From the NCBI GenBank assembly GCA_023437885.1, contig JAEZFH010000314.1, forward strand, positions 1-18,886: 18,886 nt of DNA. Direction: 5' to 3'. Origin of the DNA: Bacillota bacterium. GTDB lineage: Bacteria; Bacillota; Clostridia; Lachnospirales; Lachnospiraceae. The notes beneath the pieces are model-generated. The model saw only the letters and a program-made list of their open reading frames with translations, did not search any database and was not told the DNA's origin. Positions 1 to 6,700 of the stretch are shown here, piece by piece; the stretch's first letter is position 1, and each line of letters opens with the position of its first letter. Position numbers and translations under genes: made by a program.

Positions 1-599
1 CCGTTTTGGTAAGCTTCAAACTGATTTACGTTGGCGGAAGTCATTGGAATATTATTCTTATACATTAATACCAGAGTAAGGGGAGAGGCTTCCCGGTGAG
101 TATGGGACAGTTGAATCAGAGTCTGAAGCGTCTGCTTATCCACCGGCATGGTATGGCGAAGTAATTCCTCCACGATTTGCTTATTCCGTTCTGTCATAGG
201 AAAGCCGGAAGCGGTCAGAGCCTTCAGTACCGTAGGATCGGAGGACGGAGCAGCATCAGGAATATATTTGAGCGTGAGGCGTTCCGGACTGTCTTCTGTT
301 ACCTGAAATCTGGCTTCTTCTCCGATGGACAGGGGAATATCGCCGGTCAGTCTGGCATGTACAATTTGCTTATCGGGTTCCAACTGAATTTTTACTTCAT
401 TATAACGATGGTCAATGATCTGCCCCCTGACCACCTGGCCCTCCTGCCACTGGGAAGAATTCGTACCGGTAGAGGAGGAAGCGCTTTGTATCTCCCTTGC
501 TTTTATGGCCTCTGTCGCAGCCTTATTCTCGGCAGCAGTACGGGCAATTCCGGGTTTATTCAGTTTAGAACGAGAATTTAATGACGGGTGTATATCCAT
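1..599 (-). CDS. FliK-like flagellar hook-length-control family protein (DUF6240-like), 3' part beyond the window
   Basis: Reading the minus strand from the ATG at 599-597, 199 codons stay open to the left edge, so the C-terminus is missing. A ribosome site GGAGG sits 5 nt upstream (minus strand). Residues 1-50 are low-complexity, rich in Ala, Ser, Asn and Lys. Residues about 54-110 form a small beta-rich module starting VVRGQIIDHRYNEVKIQL and ending RLTLKYIP, like the N-terminal part of clostridial FliK-like proteins. Next comes a helical module with TVLKALTASGFPMTERNKQ and MPVDKQTLQTLIQ, and later NNIPMTSANVNQFEAY. This repeated 'hydrophobic-P-(M/V)-T/D' helix pattern is what I know from DUF6240 proteins found beside flagellar genes. 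The role (hook-length control or a related export-linked function) is inferred from that resemblance. The open frame and start are seen directly; the family call is from memory and moderately sure. No flagellar neighbour is in view. Confidence 0.72.
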   Translation of the reverse strand, partial: MDIHPSLNSRSKLNKPGIARTAAENKAATEAIKAREIQSASSSTGTNSSQWQEGQVVRGQIIDHRYNEVKIQLEPDKQIVHARLTGDIPLSIGEEARFQVTEDSPERLTLKYIPDAAPSSDPTVLKALTASGFPMTERNKQIVEELLRHTMPVDKQTLQTLIQLSHTHREASPLTLVLMYKNNIPMTSANVNQFEAYQN

Positions 600-686
600 G
601 AAAACCTCCATTCTGTATATGGTATCAATCGGAACCGCTAAATTGAGATGGGAAAGGACAATGATTCCGGCTGGATTAATTAAAGG

Positions 687-716
687 ATTATATTAATATA
701 TCGTCAATGCAGTAAA
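687..716 (-). promoter_or_regulatory. Candidate sigma-A promoter for the minus-strand FliK-like gene
   Basis: On the minus strand TTTACT (716-711) is followed after 18 nt by a perfect TATAAT (692-687). The -35 box matches the consensus at 4 of 6 positions. The promoter would give a leader of about 80 nt to the ATG at 599. The -35 box is part of one arm of the 12-bp inverted repeat at 705-768. Confidence 0.45.
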
Positions 717-768
717 ATTAATAAAGGGAGGATTGTGTAAGGAGTGTGGTAAATTCTTTACTGCATTG
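705..768. repeat. Perfect 12-bp inverted repeat, 40-bp spacer
   Basis: CAATGCAGTAAA at 705-716 and its exact reverse complement TTTACTGCATTG at 757-768 are separated by 40 bp. The left arm contains the -35 box of the minus-strand promoter, so it may be a regulator binding site. It could also be the edge of a lost element. The repeat is seen directly; its function is unknown. Confidence 0.5.
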
Positions 769-820
769 TCTAATTCTGCTGCTTGATATGTAAGGTCACA
801 TGCAACACGAAAAGGAGGAT

Positions 821-928
821 TTGTTCTTATCAAAAGCAATAGTAAATGTAATATCTGTTCATTTTAGACAATTATCTATGCGTCTTACAAAACCTATAAC
901 AGTTTCTACCGACATAATTAGAAAATGA
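821..928 (+). CDS. Doubtful small ORF, 35 codons, TTG start
   Basis: A strong ribosome site AAAGGAGG (811-818) is followed only 2 nt later by TTG, which opens a 35-codon frame ending at TGA 926-928. The peptide ends RLTKPITVSTDIIRK and is not recognised. The 2-nt spacing is too short for efficient initiation, and no ATG lies at a better distance in this frame; an internal ATG at codon 20 has no ribosome site. It could be the start of a gene destroyed by deletion, a leader peptide, or chance. The strong Shine-Dalgarno is the only reason to list it. Confidence 0.15.
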   Translation: MFLSKAIVNVISVHFRQLSMRLTKPITVSTDIIRK

Positions 929-1163
929 TATGGTGAAATTATGTAATTTTAATGTATTATATAGGAAAGATGGACAATGTGCATTCCTCTTCATTTAATG
1001 GGGGTTGTGGACAGCGGTACAGTTTGAATTCTGTCTCGTGCTTTACTTGATTTGTCAGATGTCCTTAATTTATGAGGCTTTTGGCGGCTATCGTTTCTGG
1101 AGTCAAGATATTTTATAGCAAAGGGTTTTGCGGTTCTTCTAATACAAATTTTGTAAAATAATG

Positions 1164-1192
1164 TTGAAAATGATAAGGATATACGGTAATAT
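1164..1192 (+). promoter_or_regulatory. Candidate promoter of the regulator-ABC transporter cassette
   Basis: TTGAAA (1164-1169), a 17-nt spacer and TAATAT (1187-1192) give a plausible sigma-A promoter. The transcript would start about 80 nt before the ATG at 1279. Confidence 0.4.
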
Positions 1193-1278
1193 ACCCATAT
1201 AAGGGATTATAAGGAAAACAATACATAGGTGAGAGGATCCTTTGCCTCTTAATCATACAATGACTAGGAGGATGCACA

Positions 1279-1563
1279 ATGAAAATAGGAATCTGTGATG
1301 ATGAGCGTATTATCATCGAAACGCTTACAGGCTTCATAAAGCAAAGTCTGGAGCAGAGGAAGGCTAAGGCGAAAATCATACCATTTATATCCGGGCACAG
1401 TTTCCATGAGAAAATTAGTGGGATTGATGCAGTTTTCTTAGATATATCGATGCCGGAGATGGATGGCTTTGAGGTGGGGGCTTGCATTAAACATCTTATT
1501 AAATGCTTAAATGAAGGGAGAAAAATGGCATGCCAGAGACAATATTTTCAGCTAGAAATCTGA
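1279..1563 (+). pseudogene. Truncated LytTR-type response regulator (receiver fragment)
   Basis: The frame starts at an ATG with a strong ribosome site (TAGGAGG, 1265-1271). Residues 1-70 are a typical receiver domain start: acidic pair D7-D8 in the first strand and phosphoacceptor D55 in AVFLDISMPEMDG with P59. Similarity stops after about residue 70 (EVGACIK). The remaining residues read across the ribosome site of the next gene and end inside it at 1561-1563. The conserved Thr/Ser and Lys of the receiver are missing, as is any DNA-binding domain; family members run about 230-250 residues. Regulators of this type normally sit upstream of a sensor kinase and an immunity ABC transporter. A deletion from inside the regulator to just before the ABC gene would explain the junction near 1490 (inference). 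The fragment could be expressed, but it cannot work as a normal regulator. Confidence 0.75.
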
Positions 1564-2468
1564 CAAAACAATATAGTAAGACTCATAAGCATCATAAGTT
1601 TAATGCACTTGATAAGTTTCATATGGAAATACACCGAGGTGAAATCTATGGCTTTGTGGGAGAAAATGGTGCTGGAAAAACAACACTGATGCGTATTTTA
1701 TCAGGAAGAACCATGAGGACAAGCGGTGAAATTGAGCTTTTTGGATGTAGTGATGAAAGAGAGTTATGTATTCACCGGGGACGTATTGGTGCTTTGATTG
1801 AAACCCCCGCATTGTATCCCGGGATGACGGCGAGGGATAATCTGGAGGTTCTTCGTCTGCAGCAGGGTATGACGGAAATAGATTGTATTGCAGATGTGCT
1901 TAAGACTGTGGGACTTGAGAATACCGCATCAAAAAAGGTAAAGGATTTTTCTCTTGGAATGAAGCAACGGTTAGGACTTGCAATGGCTTTATTGGGTAAT
2001 CGGGAATTTCTTGTGTTAGATGAACCGGTCAACGGACTGGATCCGGAAGGTATAGTAGAATTTAGAGAGATTTTGAAAAGATGGAATCGGGAACATGGTA
2101 CTACAATTTTAGTTTCCAGCCACCTTTTGAGTGAACTGAACCAGCTGGCAACCTGCTACGGATTTATTCATGCTGGCAGAATGGTTGAGCAAATTTCATC
2201 AGAGAAGCTTCAGGAAAAATGTACGACCTATTTGAGCATCCGTGTGGATGATGTACAGAAAGCGGCAGCAGTTCTGAGGAAAATGTTTCAGGAGTTAAAA
2301 CTGGAAATTATTACGGACCATAAGGTATATATTTATGGTTTTTCCGGTGATACAGGAATTATTATGAAAGTACTGGTCACAGGTGATGTGAACGTGAAGG
2401 AAATGAGGGTATGCAGCGCTGGTTTAGAGAATTACTATATATCAGTTATAAAGGGGGGGAAACGTTGA
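1530..2468 (+). CDS. ABC transporter ATP-binding protein, BcrA/LanF-type (bacitracin or lantibiotic resistance/immunity family)
   Basis: A 312-residue cytoplasmic ATPase that should power export or removal of a peptide antibiotic with the permease encoded next to it. Walker A is GENGAGKTT (residues 44-52), the signature is SLGMKQR (141-147), Walker B is FLVLDEP (160-166) with the D-loop GLDPEG following, and the switch histidine is H198. Where most ABC ATPases have the Q-loop glutamine, this protein reads IGALIETPALYP with E91. This E-loop is a known hallmark of the lantibiotic immunity LanF subgroup. About 90 residues after the ATPase core complete the protein, as in BcrA. The start is the ATG at 1530 with AAGGGAG 9-10 nt upstream; it lies inside the truncated regulator's frame. 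The stop TGA overlaps the TTG start of the permease, so the two are translationally coupled. The substrate is inferred from the family only. Confidence 0.88.
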   Translation: MPETIFSARNLTKQYSKTHKHHKFNALDKFHMEIHRGEIYGFVGENGAGKTTLMRILSGRTMRTSGEIELFGCSDERELCIHRGRIGALIETPALYPGMTARDNLEVLRLQQGMTEIDCIADVLKTVGLENTASKKVKDFSLGMKQRLGLAMALLGNREFLVLDEPVNGLDPEGIVEFREILKRWNREHGTTILVSSHLLSELNQLATCYGFIHAGRMVEQISSEKLQEKCTTYLSIRVDDVQKAAAVLRKMFQELKLEIITDHKVYIYGFSGDTGIIMKVLVTGDVNVKEMRVCSAGLENYYISVIKGGKR

Positions 2469-3181
2469 GAAATTTAATGAAGGCGGAATGGTTCAAATTG
2501 TCAAAATCTTTTGGATTTAAAGTCTTGTGCTTATGTAATATGGCATCCATACTAACTACAGTTCTTTTGCTTATAGCTGGAGCGAAAGGAACCGGATATA
2601 AGATGTTTATGATATCTTTGACTTATAAATTGCATCATGCAGTTATTGGTTATCTATTTGCAGCAGTTTTTCTGTGTGGCGAATTCTCCGGCCGTACCTT
2701 TGGAATGAGCTTACTATGCGGTTATCCTCGCAGGAAAGTATTTTTGTCAAAGATTTTGATGTTTCACTTTGGCTCGTTATTGCTTTTCTTAATATATACA
2801 GGAATTTCAACGATTGTTGCGTCAATTGGTAATGGTTTTGGTCAAACATTCTCACCAGATATTTTGATTCTGCTATTTTGTGGAATATTGGGTAATGCAG
2901 CAATGGGAGCTGTTATGATTCTTATCGCAGTAATTGTCAAAAAATCTATCGTAACAATAGGAGTTGGTATAGGTATTACATATGCTCTATTGTTTATGGA
3001 ATCAAACTTTCGGGAAGGCGTGTTATTTTTTGTAAAATACACATACTCGTATCAGCTTGGACAACTTTCATTTTGGGGCGAGGGATTTTCGCTTTGGATG
3101 TTTCTTGTAGTTATGCTGCTTACATTTGTAATAGCGCTGGTAACATCAATCCTTATTTTTGAAAAGGTGGAGTTGAAATAA
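2465..3181 (+). CDS. ABC-2 family permease, partner of the BcrA/LanF-type ATPase
   Basis: A 238-residue integral membrane protein with about six hydrophobic segments: near residues 16-40, 50-70, 95-120, 130-155, 160-180 and 205-230. It starts MRNLMKAEWFKLSKSFGF, the usual N-terminus of short ABC-2 permeases that work with BcrA/LanF ATPases. I chose the TTG at 2465 because the G-run AAGGGGGGGA lies just upstream and the codon overlaps the ATPase stop. The first in-frame ATG (2477) is too far from that site. Only one intact permease is present: BcrAB-type systems need one, while LanFEG-type systems use two. Either this is the BcrAB type or a second permease has been lost. Confidence 0.82.
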   Translation: MRNLMKAEWFKLSKSFGFKVLCLCNMASILTTVLLLIAGAKGTGYKMFMISLTYKLHHAVIGYLFAAVFLCGEFSGRTFGMSLLCGYPRRKVFLSKILMFHFGSLLLFLIYTGISTIVASIGNGFGQTFSPDILILLFCGILGNAAMGAVMILIAVIVKKSIVTIGVGIGITYALLFMESNFREGVLFFVKYTYSYQLGQLSFWGEGFSLWMFLVVMLLTFVIALVTSILIFEKVELK

Positions 3182-3392
3182 ATGACAAATGGAAACATAT
3201 AGAGTAAGCGATTTATACTTACTGAAAATGGAATAATTGATATTGTGGCTTTTGGATTTGAAGACTTTCCTAAATTCAATACACAAGTGAAGGAAGAATT
3301 ATGCATTGGATTTATTGAAAACAGATAATTTCGAGGGATTTAAAAGGAAAGGAAATAACTGGATGCACTATATAAAAAGGTATGGAAAGTAA
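3182..3392 (+). pseudogene. Broken small gene (in-frame amber plus frameshift), family unknown
   Basis: An ATG at 3182 directly follows the permease stop and has a good ribosome site (AGGTGGAG, 3165-3172). After six codons (MTNGNI) an in-frame TAG appears at 3200-3202. The same frame then continues open for 41 codons (SKRFILTENGIIDIVAFGFE and onward) to TAA at 3326-3328. Around 3295-3305 a one-base shift leads into another coding-like frame that reads LDLLKTDNFEGFKRKGNNW and ends KRYGK at the TAA at 3390-3392. The pieces together would make a soluble protein of about 69 residues. I do not recognise the family. It is not hydrophobic, so it is not a lost second permease. The frames and stops are seen; that they once formed one gene is inference. 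Confidence 0.45.
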
Positions 3393-3504
3393 TTGTGTGG
3401 TTAATAATATTAATAAAGACAAGGGTAGAACCTTAATTAATTAGGTAATAATAGTTTATTATTTAAAAAATTAATCAGAGATGGCTGTTTTATTTAAAAT
3501 ATAC

Positions 3505-3533
3505 TTGCAAAACGTACATTTATATATTATAAT
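3505..3533 (+). promoter_or_regulatory. Promoter of gltB(D)
   Basis: TTGCAA (3505-3510), a 17-nt spacer and a perfect TATAAT (3528-3533). The start of transcription should be near 3540, which gives a leader of about 207 nt. A second possible -35 (TTGACT at 3652-3657) has only a poor -10 and is less likely. Confidence 0.6.
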
Positions 3534-3549
3534 CAACGCAGGTAAAACA

Positions 3550-3593
3550 AGGGCGTTTTTAGACTTATCAATTGATAAGCCTAAAAGCGCCCT
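3550..3593 (+). promoter_or_regulatory. Long hairpin at the 5' end of the gltB leader (possible attenuator)
   Basis: The arms 3550-3571 and 3572-3593 pair over 22 positions with one G-U pair and one A-C mismatch; the tip is CTTATCAATTGATAAG. It begins about 10 nt after the predicted transcription start. The base is GC-rich (AGGGCG/CGCCCT) and is followed by TTTATC rather than a full T-run, so it would be only a weak intrinsic terminator. It could be an attenuator, a 5' stabiliser, or a bidirectional terminator remnant for the upstream cassette. Confidence 0.6.
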
Positions 3594-3625
3594 TTATCAT
3601 GGATTTTGTAAAAAGAGAGCTTTGT

Positions 3626-3726
3626 GCCGCTGAAAAGCGGCGGCATGGCAGTTGACTTGAATTATTGAAAGACATAGCTTACGGAATAAATTTGTGCCGA
3701 TGCCAGAATTAAATTTGCTTCGGCAG
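3626..3726 (+). promoter_or_regulatory. Structured distal part of the gltB leader with competing stems
   Basis: GCCGCT-GAAA-AGCGGC (3626-3641) is a perfect 6-bp stem with a GNRA tetraloop. Downstream, TGCCGA (near 3695) can pair with TCGGCA (near 3720), just before the ribosome site. The same GCCGATGCC stretch can instead pair with GGCATGGC (3641-3648). Two exclusive folds are therefore possible. I do not recognise a known riboswitch class. Confidence 0.35.
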
Positions 3727-3747
3727 AATGGAGGTTAGTAGATTATT

Positions 3748-6700
3748 ATGAAGGATAGTATCAGAGAGGAAATTACACAGATTCCCCAAGGTCTTTACGA
3801 TCCCCGGTTTGAGCATGACAACTGCGGTATCGGTGCAGTGGTGCACATGAAGGGAATCAAAACCCATGAGACAGTAGTTAACGCATTGAAGATTGTTGAG
3901 AATTTGGAACACCGTGCCGGAAAGGACGCCAACGGGCAGACCGGCGATGGGGTAGGAATTCTTCTGCAAATATCCCATAAGTTTTTTACCAAGGTAGCAA
4001 AGCCTCTTGGAATTGAACTGGGAGCAGAGAGGGAATACGGTGTGGGAATGTTCTTCTTCCCCCAGGATGAACTGAGCCGCAATCAGGCCAAGAAGATGTT
4101 TGAGATTATTGTGGAAAAGGAAGGCATGAAGTTCCTGGGCTGGAGAGAGGTTCCGATAAAGCCTGCGACTCTTGGTGAGAGGGCAGTGGAGTGTATGCCG
4201 TATATCCTGCAGGGCTTTATCCGGAAGCCGGCGAATCTGGCGAAGGGCCTGGATTTTGACCGCAAGCTGTACATTGCAAGGCGTATCTTCGAACAGAGCA
4301 ATGATGATACCTATGTGGTTTCCTTATCCAGCCGTACCATCGTATATAAGGGAATGTTCCTTGTAAAACAGCTTCGTCTCTTCTTTGAGGATCTTCAGGA
4401 TGAGAGCCATGACAGTGCTATTGCCATTGTCCACTCCAGATTCTCTACGAATACCAATCCCAGCTGGCAGAGAGCCCACCCGAACCGGCTGATTGTCCAT
4501 AACGGCGAGATTAATACCATCCGGGGCAATGCCGATAAGATGCTGGCCAGGGAAGAAACCATGGAATCGGAGCATCTGAAGGGTGAGCTTCATAAGGTAC
4601 TTCCGGTGGTGAATACGGAAGGCTCTGATTCGGCGATGCTGGATAATACTCTGGAGTTTCTGGTAATGAGCGGTATGGAGCTGCCGCAGGCAGTGATGAT
4701 AACCATTCCCGAGCCTTGGAACAATGATTCGGCAATCAGCAGGGAGAAAGCGGACTTCTACCAGTATTATGCCACCATGATGGAGCCCTGGGACGGACCG
4801 GCGTCCATCCTGTTCTCCGACGGAGATATTATGGGAGCGGTTTTGGATCGAAACGGACTACGACCCTCCAGATATTATATTACCAATGACGATTATCTTA
4901 TCCTTTCTTCTGAGGTCGGCGTGATGGATATCGCTCCGGACCGGATTGTGAGGAAGGAAAGGCTCCGCCCCGGCAAGATGCTGCTGGTGGATACGTGCAG
5001 GGGCTGTTTGATCGATGACGAGGATCTGAAGAACAGCTATGCAAAGCGGCGTCCCTATGGTGAGTGGCTGGACTCCAACCTGGTTATGCTGAAGGAGCTT
5101 CCTATTCCCAACAGGAAGGTTGCAGAATACGGCGAAGAAGAGCTTGCCAGGCTGCAGAAGGCTTTTGGATATACCTATGAGGATTATAAGACCACGATAT
5201 TACCCATGGCGTCCAGCGGACAGGAAGCAGTGGCAGCCATGGGAGCGGATTCTCCGATTCCGGCCCTGTCAAAAAATAATCCTCCCCTGTTCAGCTATTT
5301 CAAGCAGCTTTTTGCGCAGGTAACCAATCCTCCCATTGATGCCATCCGGGAAGAGATCGTTACAGCAACCTCCGTATATATCGGTGAGGACGGCAATATT
5401 CTGGAAGAGAATGCCGCAAACTGCAAGGTATTAAAGGTCAATAATCCTATTCTGACCAATACGGATTTACTGAAAATCAGATATATGAAAAAGCCTGGCT
5501 TCAAGGTGGATGTTCTTCCGATGACCTATTATAAGAACACCTCCCTGGAGAAAGCGATCGACCACCTCTGTCTGGAGGCAGATCGTTCTTATAAGGAAGG
5601 TGCCAATATCCTGATTCTCTCCGACCGGGGTGTGGATGAGAACCACGTGGCGATTCCTTCGCTGCTGGCGGTATCCGCATTGCAGCAGCATCTGGTGAGG
5701 ACGAAGAAGAGAACTGCTCTGGCCATGATTGTTGAGAGTGCGGAACCCAGGGATGTGCATCATTTCGCCTGCCTGCTCGGCTACGGCGCCTGTGCAGTCA
5801 ACCCTTATCTCGCACAGGAGACCATCCGCCAGCTCATCGGCACAAATATGCTGGATAAGGATTATTATGCTGCTGTGGACGATTACAACAAGGCTGTATT
5901 GAAGGGAATTATTAAAATAGCTTCCAAGATGGGAATCTCAACAATCCAATCCTATCAAGGCTCCAAGATTTTTGAGGCCATCGGTATCTGCAAGGATGTA
6001 ATTGATAAATATTTTACAGGAACCGTAAGCCGTATCGGCGGAATAACCTTAAAGGAAATGGAGCTCCAGGTGGATACGCTGCATTCCAAGGCCTTTGATC
6101 CACTGGGACTAAATTTGGACCTGACTATGGACAGTGCCGGCTCCCATAAGCTTCGCAGCGGTAAGGAAGAGCATCTGTATAATCCGAAGACCATCCATTT
6201 GTTACAGCAGTCCACCCGTACCGGAAGCTATGAACTGTTCAAGGAGTATTCCAGAGAAGTGACCGCTGAGCAGGAGAAGATCAACCTGAGAGGCCTGCTT
6301 GATATAGATTATCCGGGGCAGGGAATAGCTCTGGAAGAGGTGGAAAGCGTAGAAACCATTGTAAGACGCTTTAAAACAGGTGCCATGAGCTATGGCTCCA
6401 TCTCCAAGGAAGCCCATGAGGCGCTGGCAATTGCCATGAACCGGCTGGGTGGCAAATCCAACAGCGGAGAAGGCGGCGAAAGTCTGGAACGCTTAAAAAT
6501 TGGGGAAGACGGTCTGAATAAATGTTCCTCCATCAAGCAGGTTGCCTCCGGACGGTTTGGCGTAACCAGCGAATATCTGGTTAGTGCGAAGGAAATCCAG
6601 ATCAAAATGGCCCAGGGTGCCAAACCCGGGGAAGGCGGACAACTGCCTGCGGAGAAGGTATATCCCTGGATTGCCAAGACCAGGCATTCCACTCCCGGCG

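Larger units (their letters stand above)
600..1278. other. Intergenic region of about 680 bp between divergent genes
   Basis: AT-rich stretch between the minus-strand FliK-like gene and the plus-strand regulator remnant. It holds the minus-strand promoter and 12-bp inverted repeat near 690-770, a doubtful 35-codon frame at 821-928, a short AT-rich inverted repeat (ACATAATT 912-919 / AATTATGT 937-944), and a candidate promoter at 1164-1192. From about 960 to 1160 I see no convincing gene in either strand and no tRNA-like or CRISPR structure. Confidence 0.6.
3393..3747. other. Intergenic region and gltB leader
   Basis: Positions 3393-3500 are very AT-rich, with a small AT hairpin (3447-3463) and no visible gene. 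After that come a strong promoter (3505-3533), a near-perfect 22-bp hairpin (3550-3593), a GNRA-type hairpin (3626-3641) and a third stem (from 3695 to 3726) just before the gltB ribosome site. Confidence 0.6.

Noticed and set aside
3200..3202. The in-frame TAG as a recoded (pyrrolysine or readthrough) codon
   Set aside because: A separate frameshift downstream also breaks the gene, and no recoding signal or pyl gene is visible. Decay is simpler.
3447..3463. AATAATA-GTT-TATTATT hairpin after the broken gene as a terminator
   Set aside because: The stem is only A-T pairs and no T-run follows, so it would not stop transcription reliably.
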